A stretch of DNA of 64,000 nucleotides, from NCBI GenBank assembly GCA_031841125.1, contig CM063107.1, positions 62,693,814-62,757,813 on the forward strand, in the 5' to 3' direction. Positions 23,499 through 33,100 of this stretch are shown piece after piece. The notes below the pieces were generated by a model. It worked only from the letters and a program-made list of their open reading frames with translations. It was not told the DNA's origin and did not search any database. The position numbers and the translations under genes were made by a program. Within the stretch, counting starts at the first letter, position 1; each line of letters opens with the position of its first letter. This stretch comes from Acanthococcus lagerstroemiae (lineage: Eukaryota; Arthropoda; Insecta; Hemiptera; Eriococcidae).

Positions 23499-23859
23499 GA
23501 ATTTTGTCTTTTTCTTTCAGTACTCTATTTAGAAAAAAAAATTAAAAAATTAAAAACCGCAGGCATGCCACCAAGCTCTGCTTTCTAAAATAGTTAAATA
23601 GTGACCAAAAAAAATCAAAAAAGTGACCAAAAAGTGACCAAAATAAAATCAAATTACCGACCAAAGTGACCAAAACAGAAACCAGAAGAAGTAATAACCT
23701 TTGCACACTGAGCCGATCATTATTATCTGAGTACATACGTAGTTGTACTTGTATTGGTATGTTTCTCGCACTAGATTTCTCTCAAATATTATTCAGCTGA
23801 GGCAAATAATAGAGTCTACATAATTATAATAAATTGAAATGAAAACTCATGAAAATTAT

Positions 23860-23884
23860 GAATAATAATAATAATAATAATAAT
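23860..23884. repeat. (AAT)n microsatellite
   Basis: About eight AAT units inside the 3' part of the hAT element. Confidence 0.85.
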
Positions 23885-24152
23885 CAAAAATCATCATGTA
23901 ATGAAGAAATGCAAAACACAAAAAAATTTAATCACAAAAAAATCACAATAAAGTTAATAATTCTTTGGAAAGTTACTACCTACTAAGTATAAAAAAAAAG
24001 TAATAATACAATAACGGCACCAAATTCAATTATTATGACTCACAACTTAAAATTATAAAATAATGATAGGTATATGTCAAAAATAACGAAAAGTCAATAA
24101 ATTGGTTATAATCAACATTGTAGTAACTCCAAACAAACAAATAAATATTTTT

Positions 24153-24845
24153 TTAGATTAAAGTCTTATTAATCAACTGATCTTTAATCTTGGAAATCTT
24201 CTGTTCTAAGCATGACGTGCTTTCCAACAGTATCTTCTCTTCATTTTTTAGATTTCCCGCACCTTCGATGATAGCCTGTGCAGTGCACGCAGCTACCATA
24301 TCTTTCTTTTCCAAAGCTTTCTTCAATTTTTTGTTGCCCAACGTCATAGTCTCGGAATACGATTTTCGCTTTTCAGCCAGGTTGACTTTTTTCACGTTCA
24401 ATTCTTCCTCCAAATCTTGAAGAGTTTTTCTAGTCTTCATTATTTCTTCTTTTTGTTTCACTTCTTCTTCTTGCGCACGTTTCAATTCTTCTGATGCTTT
24501 CTTATCTCTCTCTTCTTTTACCTTCTTGTCTTGAAGAAAAGTTTTGTAGGCGGAATTTGCGGCATTCGCTTTCTTTATTAGTTCTGGCGTGATCGGAACC
24601 ATGTCAACTTTATCATCATACTGCTTTAAGGCACTTCGAACGTTATGCTTTGCATTCAGTACTTCAACTGACATACGAGTTTGATTTTCAGTGAGCATAT
24701 TCTTAGATTCCGAAAAAGAACGTTCAATATCAGCACTTCCATGATATACAAGGAATGACACTTTTGCCACTATGGACAAATTAGGAAACTTGTATCCACC
24801 AGAAGGTATCTTTGATTGGAACACTTTTTTTTTTCCAAAATTCAT
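24153..24845 (-). CDS. hAT transposase C-terminus: dimerisation motif plus coiled-coil tail
   Basis: This frame continues the transposase after a shift in a ten-T run (24825-24834 on the plus strand). Both frames encode almost the same EFWKKK / NFGKKK junction, so the real entry is near 24830, not at the first ATG. Residues about 25-70 hold the C-terminal hAT dimerisation signature (YHGSADIERSFSESKNML, then NAKHNVRSAL). The remaining 140 residues are a charged, heptad-like Lys/Glu-rich segment (DKKASEELKRAQEEEVKQKE) with no counterpart in typical hAT transposases. The protein would bind element ends in the nucleus and act as a dimer or larger assembly. Whether the shift is a true mutation or a sequencing slip in the homopolymer is open. 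Confidence 0.85.
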   Translation of the reverse strand: MNFGKKKVFQSKIPSGGYKFPNLSIVAKVSFLVYHGSADIERSFSESKNMLTENQTRMSVEVLNAKHNVRSALKQYDDKVDMVPITPELIKKANAANSAYKTFLQDKKVKEERDKKASEELKRAQEEEVKQKEEIMKTRKTLQDLEEELNVKKVNLAEKRKSYSETMTLGNKKLKKALEKKDMVAACTAQAIIEGAGNLKNEEKILLESTSCLEQKISKIKDQLINKTLI

Positions 24846-26274
24846 GCACAGATATATTCAGGTCTTCCTCGTTTACTTCAGACTGGAGTATTTTCAACTC
24901 ATCTACAACCTCATCCGAAGGAATCGATAATGGTAATTTATCGAGGATTTTCAACATATCTTGTATGTTTCTCTTTTTATGGTTTCTGATTTCAACTGGC
25001 AACAAAAATCTGAAATTCTTGAGTATGTATTCAGGTTTCTCTGAGTTGAGAGCAGTTTTCTCCAGCAAGTGTTGACAACTAGCTATATAATGTTGTTGAA
25101 CATTTTTTCGAAATTCAACCGCATCTCTAGGGCGCAGTGGAGCTAATTTTTCTCTTACTTCCTCAGATAAAATAATGTCATCATACGGTAATAGATTGTC
25201 AGGATTGAAGACTGAACTTGGGTTACGTAATTCCTTACAGATACGATTGATGATTTTTGTAACTAAACGCTCGAGTTCTGAAAAAAGTAAATGGACAAGT
25301 GGTTCGTTCTTCTGAAAAAATTCAGTAAAAGATGAAAATAATTTGGCCGAGTTTGCCACAAAATGGAGCTCCGCGTCAAAAGTAGAGTTGTTCAAATAGT
25401 TACAAAGAGCCTTGTAGGACTTGAGCAGCAGTAGCCGTTTCTGGCTCTTGTCATTCGGAAGGAAACTCAATAAATACTCCTTGATTGCTGGCAATTGTTC
25501 AATTGCAATGACACATCCCTTTTCTAGGGTCAACCAGCGGGACTGGACATGCTTCTGCAGTTTATGTTGGGGCAAATTCAATGTAGCTTGAATATTTTCA
25601 AAATCCTCGCGACGTTTGGGAAAATTGTAGATGAATGAATGGGCCAAAACAAGAAAATCAGATATGTCTAAACCTAATTTTTGTAATCCTTTTGCGAAAG
25701 CATTATGCACAGTGTGTATATTGCAGAAACCAACGTTGAGTAAACTTTTATCTCGAGTTTTCAACACATCCGCTTTCATTGCCGTATAAACTGCCTTATT
25801 CACATTAGGGCCATCACTGCCAAGCATTACAATATTTGCTAGCGATAGATTGGCGTTGCTGATGGCTAGAACTATATTATTCTTCAAGATGTCGGAAGTT
25901 GCTTTCCCAATGAAGAACGTTTCCAGGTGACGAAAAACCACGCAGTTGGACAATCGAGACCAAAACCTCACCAAAACTTGTAATTCTTTGATATTCTCAT
26001 TATTTGTTGTTTCATCGTACTGTATTGAAAAGTATGGTATTTCCATATCACTTACAATTTGATCGTGAAAATATGGACCCAAAGCAAACTGAAGTAAATA
26101 TGCAAATTTGGTTCTTCCGAGAGAAAACTGATCCGGAAGGGCTCCGGGAAACATGGATGCAAAAATATCCGCTATTCCAGTACACGAATTCGCCGAGAAA
26201 TTGCTGACCACACATTTTAGAACCCAAATAAGTTCAGCTTTCCTTGCAGGAGATAGCGTGCTCACCATCTTGAT
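24781..26274 (-). CDS. hAT transposase, catalytic core (main exon)
   Basis: About 495 codons encode an RNase H-fold DDE transposase of the hAT superfamily, the cut-and-paste enzyme of the surrounding element. Counting from the first Met (26268), landmarks are Asp85 in SIQYDETTNN (first catalytic residue), Asp152 in MLGSDGPNVN (second), CNIHTVHNAF at 182-191 (the C/H motif) and RWLTLEKG at 244-251 (the conserved RW). The third catalytic Glu lies in the C-terminal half but I cannot place it by eye. A plausible acceptor (TTTCTTCTGTCAAG) sits just upstream, so the exon may begin at 26274 and join the BED-like exon in phase 0. The frame ends prematurely at 24781 because of the shift in the homopolymer near 24830. 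Confidence 0.9.
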   Translation of the reverse strand: MKMVSTLSPARKAELIWVLKCVVSNFSANSCTGIADIFASMFPGALPDQFSLGRTKFAYLLQFALGPYFHDQIVSDMEIPYFSIQYDETTNNENIKELQVLVRFWSRLSNCVVFRHLETFFIGKATSDILKNNIVLAISNANLSLANIVMLGSDGPNVNKAVYTAMKADVLKTRDKSLLNVGFCNIHTVHNAFAKGLQKLGLDISDFLVLAHSFIYNFPKRREDFENIQATLNLPQHKLQKHVQSRWLTLEKGCVIAIEQLPAIKEYLLSFLPNDKSQKRLLLLKSYKALCNYLNNSTFDAELHFVANSAKLFSSFTEFFQKNEPLVHLLFSELERLVTKIINRICKELRNPSSVFNPDNLLPYDDIILSEEVREKLAPLRPRDAVEFRKNVQQHYIASCQHLLEKTALNSEKPEYILKNFRFLLPVEIRNHKKRNIQDMLKILDKLPLSIPSDEVVDELKILQSEVNEEDLNISVHEFWKKKSVPIKDTFWWIQVS

Positions 26275-26384
26275 CTTGACAGAAGAAACGTTCTTAAGAA
26301 AAAAATAAAATAAAACTCAGTTAGAGATGAATCTTATAACAACAATACACATATACTATAGGTACTGAATAATAAACTACGTAC
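26275..26384 (-). other. Putative intron of the hAT transposase gene
   Basis: On the minus strand it begins GTACGTAG and ends in a pyrimidine-rich TTTCTTCTGTCAAG. Removing it joins EPNQ to IKMVSTL in frame. The interval holds stops in the reading frame, so without splicing the finger and the core would not be joined. Confidence 0.55.
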
Positions 26385-26660
26385 TTGATTAGGTTCTGCA
26401 TTTTGTTTATCCGGTTTATGCGGAAGTTCGAAAACTAGCTGACTGGACGAACGCTTGGTCACTAGATTCGAAATATGTTTCGAACCTTCGGCATGTTGTG
26501 TGACAGCTTGGAATCCTTTCGTTATGCTGAACGGCTTATTACAAACCATACAAAACCCATTCGAACAAGATTGTTTATCTTCTTTTAACCATTCCAAGTA
26601 TTTTCGTCCGTTTTGATCAAATCGTGATAACCATGAATTTTGAAAATTACACTTGCCCAT
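26385..26660 (-). CDS. hAT transposase N-terminal BED-like zinc-finger exon
   Basis: The frame starting MGKCNFQNSWL contains KYLEWLKEDKQ, then CMVCNKP and TQHAEGSKH, a C-x2-C...H-x5-H arrangement typical of BED-like fingers at the N-terminus of hAT and related transposases, which bind terminal or subterminal DNA. I chose the internal Met at 26660; an upstream in-frame Met at 26714 adds a hydrophobic stretch unlike the family. A donor GTACGTAG follows codon Gln at 26385, giving a 110-bp intron (26275-26384) that keeps phase 0. Splicing is inferred, not shown. Confidence 0.75.
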
Positions 26661-27237
26661 GATACTCAGTCTAATGATACGATAGATATCATTAAATTTA
26701 ATTACGATGAACACAACGCGGAAAGAGGGATTGAAATAGGAATGAAGAAAATTAAAAAGATCAACGCATCAATATAAAAAATAATACTGTACAAGGAACA
26801 AAAACGAGATCGCGAGTTTCGAGTAAATCTGAGAATCTGAGTAGATCGCCAGATCGGCATCCGATATCAATGTATCATTGCTATCAGTAGTATCATCATT
26901 CAAGATTTTTCATTGAACTATACACAGATATAGACTCTGAGTTCGGAAAGACGCGAGCACAAAGGCTAACGAAACAAAAATACAAACAGAACCTGAACGC
27001 TATCTATTGGTTTCGTTTGCTTTCTGCTGTTTCGCTCGCTTTTGGCTTCTCGTTCGCTCTTTTTCTCGTTTCTTTGATTCTTTCTCTCTTTTATTAGAAT
27101 TTCTTTTTCACATACGATTTTTTTAATACGCAAAAAGTGACTTTTTAGTAACTTTCAGAGAAAAAGTGACTTTTAGTGACCAGTCATGAAAAAAGTGACC
27201 AAGTCACTAAAAAGTGACCAAGTGGCATGCCTGAAAC

Positions 27238-27405
27238 CGTAATAAAATGTCAAAAGGAATCATAATACGATGTGGCACAGAAAAGAGCCTCAGTGTCTTA
27301 TTACCATTGAGGCCCTTTTCCAATGTCACGTCACATACCTCATTGATGATAATTCTACATCGAGATAAGAAATCATGTAAACAAACCCGCCGATGAAAAG
27401 CCCTA
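27238..27405 (-). repeat. Right arm of the foldback MITE split by the hAT element
   Basis: Reverse complement of 23331-23498; ends in GAAAAGCCC followed by TA. It confirms that the hAT element inserted near the centre of a pre-existing palindromic MITE of roughly 0.4 kb. Confidence 0.8.
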
Positions 27406-27762
27406 CTGCAATCGAATTTTCATCATTTCACTAAATACGAGTGAATTGTTTACAGATCATAGTTCAGTTCAGTTACAAGCAACATGGAAAGATGAAAACA
27501 AAAGATTCTCATTCTGGGGTATATTTGTTTTATCGCATAGACGCTGATACTGTGTCTGAATATTAGCTTCAAAGCTTCAACATTTCAGATTTGGTTTTGT
27601 TTTATCAATACATTCAATTACCAGTGTAGGAAGTTAGCCCAACAACACCTTTCAAAAAGGAAGCCAGCGAAAAGCACATTTTACTGACTTTAACTTATCA
27701 GCTAGTCATTGAATGCAGTAAAATTCTCATATAAGCAGGCAACAACATAGAACATAGCAAAC
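27406..27762. other. No gene recognised
   Basis: AT-rich spacer between the split MITE and the next hAT-type element. Confidence 0.4.
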
Positions 27763-28178
27763 CAGGGACTGAAAGCTAAATGATAAAACTTCAACTTTCC
27801 GCTTTAATTTTAAAACTAAAGATTTCGCTTTCGACTTTCAACCTTTCAATTTATTTTAACCTTTGGCTTTTGGCTTTGGACTTTCATGAAAATCATTGGC
27901 TTCCAGCTTTAAACTTTCAGCTTTCAAAAAATTATTGAAAAAATATACTAAGTATAAAAACAAATTTTCAGTTTTAACTTTGTCTAGACATCCACTATCA
28001 GTTTCTGAAATTGGAATTTCAATCATATTGGAAATAAGATAGGTACTTATTTTTACGGAAAAAGTTTTAAAAATTCAAAAAAATAAAGATTTTGCTTCTG
28101 ATTTTCAACTTTTTAATTCATTATGAACTTTAGCTTTTGGCTCAGAACTTTAGGCTTTTGGCTAGTTTTCAGTCCCTG
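27763..28178. mobile_element. hAT-type MITE rich in CTTT/AAAG motifs (416 bp)
   Basis: Ends CAGGGACTGAAA (27763) and TTTTCAGTCCCTG (28178) are inverted repeats. Flanking 8-mers TAGCAAAC and TAGCACAC agree at 7 of 8 positions, the hAT target-duplication length. The interior is made of repeated TTTCAACTTT / GGCTTTTGGCTTT words on the plus strand and has no coding frame. Confidence 0.85.
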
Positions 28179-30343
28179 TAGCACACACCCTCTTACTACC
28201 TCGCTATCTGCGAGGTAGCTTGTTGTTTATTAGCGTCTAACTGTACAGAATACCCGCCGAGAGCCGACCCTCTTCGAGCAGCGAGCAGCTTGTTCTTCTT
28301 TTCTTATCAATTCAGTCACAGTTCAGTTCAGTGGCGCGTCATTTCCCAATGCGCAAAATCCCGCCAGCCGGGTAACTAAAGGGGAACCAAGGGTACAACA
28401 AACGGGTTTTTGGGTAATCTAAGGGTAACCAAGGGTTGCAAATGGGCAACTTTTCCGCGGGTAACTAGAGGGTAACTGATTGTGCATCGGGTTCAGATGT
28501 GTGGTTTTCCCTAGTGTTCACTGATCTGTGTCACAGTTCAATTCAGTGACGCCTTATTTTTGAGAAATCAATTAGTTAAAAATAATAAAAATAATTAGTA
28601 ACAATTTCGATTTTATTAGGGTCGGCAATGAGCCTCCTACAACCGCTTTTTTCTTTCTTCGTGTTTTTCTTTTTCAGTAGTGCTCACTGATCTTAATCTT
28701 CATTACTGTGCAAGCGTCATTTTTCAATGTATAGAGCCAAGGAGATGAAATAAAAAAATAATAATAATCAATAATTTCGATTTTATTCTTATTCTTTAGT
28801 TATTGCACTGTTATTGTTGAAGATCAGAGTACTCCTTGGGAAAGATTCTAAAAATTGACGGAAACCCTTTACTGGATTTAGAAGAGGTAACTTAAGCTGC
28901 TTGCTAATGTTTAAAATGAGTTCTCAGTTTGATAGGTGTACAATTCGTTTGAATTGAGCCAAGTAGAACATGTCCAGGAGGAAATTTATCTCATCAGTTA
29001 AAACATTCTTTTCGCAGTAGCGATGTTGCATATCTGAGGCTGAAGTCCTGTGATAACCGGTTGACCATGAAGGCGACCCCCTCTACTTGGAGCGACCCTC
29101 CCGTCTCGGGTGTGTTGTCGAAATGGCGGGCAGGGAAGAAAGATGGAATCCAATGTACAAAATGGCTCGAGGGGGAGGGGGTGGACATTGAAACACCAAA
29201 AAAAATTTATATTTTCCGATTCCAAATTGCAAACACAACATGTGTCTTAAGATAATTACAGTAAAAGGAAAATTATTTTATGTAATGCTCCAGCCTGCGA
29301 GCACCACCAGGTGCTGAGTTACAAAGTTATGTTCAAAAAATGTACTTCAGTGCTCAAAACTGCATGCATATTAATAAATTTTGGAACCATTGATGATAAT
29401 TTTGGTAATGCGTGTTTAAATTATAAACTTTATTTGAATCAAAGTTAAATTCCACCTTTATCTTTAGTGCATGAAGAATTATGAATGCCTAAGATGTCAC
29501 CTGGATTGGTTGATTTAAAAATTATAGAAGAAAGTTTTGTTGCTTCAGGAATCCGTTTTATTTTATTCAAATTAAGTACTGTTTCACTGAATTGATTGCA
29601 GAGTGCGTTCATGTTGTTGACAAAGTGATAGAGTCGCGCGACTGCAGTCTGCAGCTTCGCAGTTGATTCATTCATTCGTTCAATTGAATTAATTCAAGAA
29701 CAAAGGACCCATCTCTAATTTCCAGTCGATCCTTTTCGAGTAGCGAAGTAACTTGTTAAACATTCAATCACGATCGAACGAACTTGGGCTGCTCGAATAT
29801 ATTGTTCGAAGGCAAGTTCAAAAATTTAAAAGTTGCTCGGCACCACCACTGAAACTTCGAGCTCCTCGAACAGTGAGCCGAAATTCGAGTCAAGAGTGCA
29901 AATGAAGTATGAATAAGGTATAAGGATCACGATGCTCGTTATTGTCTCCTGGTTCCAGACAGCTAATTTGTTTTAATGCTATGGGTTCGTGTTGTTTCAT
30001 ACAGGGGTCATGTATACTTTTTAATCGATCGTATTTAATTTAATCTTATTGAACCTAACCTTGAGGCTGCTTGTACATAAGTAGCTACGACTCAGTTGGT
30101 CGCCCGTATACGTAAAATTCAACTTCGCCGAATTTATTTATTTTTATTCACCATTACGGTGCGAGACTCGATCGAATTATCGACCGACGAAGTTACACAC
30201 GCGGTTGTAGCTTAATACGAGTTTCACACGAATACTAAAATATCCTAGTTGGTGTCCTAATAGGCACAGATAGGCACGACAGTAAACTCGAGAGGACAAA
30301 TGTGAATAACACTAGGTCACATTTGTACGAACAATGTAATAAG
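28179..30343. other. No gene; a dispersed repeat copy at 28500-28735
   Basis: 28500-28735 matches 21940-22180 (TTATTTTTGAGAAA, TTAGGGTCGGCAATGAG, CAGTAGTGCTCA). GAGCCGACCCTCTTCGAG at 28261 may be an inverted end of the same family. Between 28370 and 28480 a GGGTAAC(T/C)(A/T)AGGG motif is loosely repeated. No exon-like frame was found in the rest. Confidence 0.4.
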
Positions 30344-30491
30344 CAGTAGCGTAACCAGCCTGGTGTTCGAGGGGGGTATGGTCTTGACCACCGGGGAGAA
30401 GGTTAGAGAGGTGCTAAAATTAGAAAAACACCTTTTGACGAAGTCGCACAGAGGGGATCCAGATCCCCTGGACCCACTGGTTACGCCACTG
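30344..30491. mobile_element. Short MITE, CAGTRGCGTAACCAG family (148 bp)
   Basis: The left end CAGTAGCGTAACCAG and the reverse complement of the right end (CAGTGGCGTAACCAG) differ at one base. The flanking 8-mers GTAATAAG and CTGACAAG match only partly. The interior shares GAAGGTTAGAGAGGTGCTAAA-like sequence with the fragment at 43384. Confidence 0.7.
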
Positions 30492-31733
30492 CTGACAAGG
30501 ACCCAGAATGAAATCTCCCACTGAAATAGGAGGAGCATCGTGACAGCAGTGGCAAATCCAGGGGAGGCTGCAGAGGATTCAACGACCCAAGACATCATAG
30601 AACATTCAACGAGCTCCTAACAAGGGAAAGGCCCTTTCTTAAGGTCGAAAATTTGCATTTTCTAATGCACCCTTTACTTGAACATTTCCTATATTCTTTG
30701 CTCGCGAATACCTGAATTTATATTATTTCCATAAATGACCTCGCCTTCGAAAATTCCTGGTATTTTCTTAATTCGGAGTTCTAAGCTATTTGCCCCAATT
30801 TCTTTAGGGATGTAATCTCTTCTAGGAAGAAATCCTAGATCTGCAACCGAAGATTTTAGCTTGGAAATTCAATTCAAGACAAGATCTCTCAATATTAATA
30901 ATAGACAATGAAAAGCATTATAGTTTTTGTCGCAGTTCCACAGCAGATACAACAGCCAATACCGAAAACTGATGAAATAATTTTTGATTTCAACAAAATT
31001 TCGTTAAACTTTTCAAATTTCTCAATTCACTGTCGTTAATCCGGGAAAGATAACTGCAATATGTCTTCTCAAAATTATTTCGAGAGTAACAATTAACAGG
31101 TTTGTCTGTTTTTAATTTTGACGGGGCTTCGAAAATCTAAATTTGGATTATTAAAATCTTCACCTAAATATGAAGAGTCGAACTGTCCAACTCACCAATC
31201 CCGTTCAATATTAAGAATGAGAAATAAACAGTTAGGTATGTAAATTTATGTAACTTTTTCTATTCAGTGTTGCCCCTGTAGAAACAGAATTTTCCAACAG
31301 ATTTGGACTGACAATGTCTCATTTTGCGACCTGTCCAGCTTTGCACTCTGATTTGAGAATATGCCTTATCCATGCCAACCCGAAATTTCATGTTCCTGCC
31401 ATTCTACCCGAAACTGGAACACTCAAAGAGCTGGAGAAATTTTGACTCTTCATGGCCAATCTCGGCACTGTACCTGGGTGCAAGGCCAGAGTTAGCATTC
31501 TCGCACCTCTACGCAGAATAAGAATTGCCGCCCTCCTCTCAGATTTTCGTTATTCTCCCCCCTCCATTTTCATTTTTTAAATTTTAAATAAATACACAGA
31601 TTTAAGAAAAAGTGTCGAAAATCTGCCGCCCCCAAAATCTGTTGCCCTAGGCACGTGCCTATGTTGCCTATACGTAAATACGACCCTGCCTGGGTGGCTA
31701 AAAGGAAAATAAATATTGTATACATAAGATACG
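30492..31733. other. No gene recognised
   Basis: AT-rich. Near 31600-31690, CTGCCGCCCCCAAAATCTG and GTGCCTATGTTGCCTATACG resemble eroded MITE sequence but ends were not found. Confidence 0.35.
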
Positions 31734-32135
31734 GTCGCTGCGTGGCCGTGGCCAAGTGGTAACGTGTCCGCTTCACAATCCTTGCATCTCGGGATCAAGC
31801 CCCATGAAGGCCAGAAAGCTAGTGACATTCGAATAGCGACGATAGTATCAATCGAGGTGGAAACATAGCACGTCTCCCCCGCCATTCCACACGAACAAGG
31901 CATTACAACCGCACGGCGAGTTACCACCAGATCAAAAAGATTGATACTGTACGTGTGCACGTCGTGGACAGCACTGCGGCTGCACACTATTCAGCACAGA
32001 GACGGAAAACTCAAATGCAACAAAAGGGTGGGGAAAGCAAAGGCAAATTACCACAACTAACCTGCTTAATAGAGTCGCGCGTCAGAAATCGCGACCGCCA
32101 ACCTCTGGCATCGGGTATGACGCCTGAAGAAGATC
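31734..32135 (+). mobile_element. tRNA-derived SINE, apparently full length (~400 bp)
   Basis: The head GTCGCTGCGTGGCC is followed by GGCCAAGTGGTAACG (A-box-like, about 31750) and CTCGGGATCAAGCCCC (B-box-like, about 31788-31803), the internal RNA polymerase III promoter arrangement of a class-II tRNA (Leu/Ser-like). The body matches the minus-strand copy at 62256-62716 along its whole length (TATCAATCGAGGTG, TTACCACCAGATC, GTGGGGAAAG, CTAACCTGCT). The 3' end is GAAGAAGA-type in both. The frames running through it are not genes. Confidence 0.85.
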
Positions 32136-32488
32136 ATAGGATACATAGATCTGGGGAAACGTTGGCCTCTACACAGACGCAGATACACGAGAAGAACGAA
32201 AGGGCAACTGCCCCTCCCAGAACAAAATATCTTTACTAGAACTGCCACAACAAGATACTTAGACTGCTAACTACTTACGAATACATTGTCAGCTGGGCAA
32301 CCTTAGTCGTGATATCATCAAGAAATCAACACTCACCTGAAACAAATAAAAACATGGCAACGTTAGAGCATCGAAAATGCGAAGTACATCAACAGAAAAT
32401 GTTTCAAAAATAATGGACTAGAATGATAATACAATAAATTCGAACAATTCGTGGGTAGTCATTTAGTAATTAGCTCAATCAGGGCCGA

Positions 32489-33100
32489 ATGGCAAGATAC
32501 CTACCTGAAATCAAGTCTGTTACCTCAAGATCTAACCCCCCTCCCCCCGAGAAGCATGTAGTAAGTCAGTCGAAAGAGACACACGACCAGCCAGCAAAAC
32601 ATGTCAGGTCGGCAGATAGAAAAAAGGAAAGATGCACAAGTAGACAGCCAATTGTTTCTATTATTGTTACCACTTCCATTTCCAGAGCGTTGAATTTACA
32701 TGAGGGGCAAAATAGTGCAAATACCCTGAAGTTCAGGCGACAAAACGAAGCAACAAGAAAGAAAAATGAAAATAAAGAAAAAAAGAAGAAAAAGAAAAGT
32801 GAGCATTTCAGATGCTTTTTAGCAATTTCTCTTAAAGTCTTAAATGATCAGAAAGAGGCTCAGCGTCGCGAACGGTTCTTCAAATGTCTTAATCAAGTCT
32901 GGAAGTGTCTCGAACAAGTCTGCAAGAGTCTTGAAGTAATCTCGACGAGTCTTGGGAATTCAAAAAAGTTCTCTGAAACGTCTTGAATAACCCTGGCAAA
33001 GTCGTAGGGAGTCTTCAAATAAGCACTGAAGAATCACAGCTAGTCCTAAGAGCATAGCACACGCAGAGAAGAGAATTACAGAGCCTTGAATAAGTCTGCA
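32489..33100. repeat. Degenerate GTCTTGAA-type repeat field, forward orientation
   Basis: From about 32830 to 33100, words like AAGTCTTGAA, GAACAAGTCTGCAAGAGTCT and CGAGTCTTGG recur every 20-30 bases with much drift. A 165-codon frame (32489-32986) overlaps this field and a preceding AAG/GAA-rich patch. Its Lys-rich sequence reflects that composition and I do not call it a gene. Confidence 0.5.

Larger units (their letters stand above)
23560..27233 (-). mobile_element. Near-complete hAT transposon (3.67 kb)
   Basis: Terminal inverted repeats CAGGCATGCCAC start at 23560 and end at 27233; both ends carry several AAAAAGTGACCA subterminal motifs. AAACCG lies directly outside both ends (23554-23559 and 27234-27239), consistent with a partly preserved 8-bp duplication. 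The interior encodes a BED-like finger exon and a hAT transposase on the minus strand with a single visible frameshift. It is the only element in the window that retains almost all of an autonomous coding region. Confidence 0.9.

Noticed and set aside
32489..32986. 165-codon Lys-rich open frame
   Set aside because: It runs through AAG-rich low-complexity DNA and into the degenerate GTCTT repeat field. It shows no domain or conserved residue pattern.
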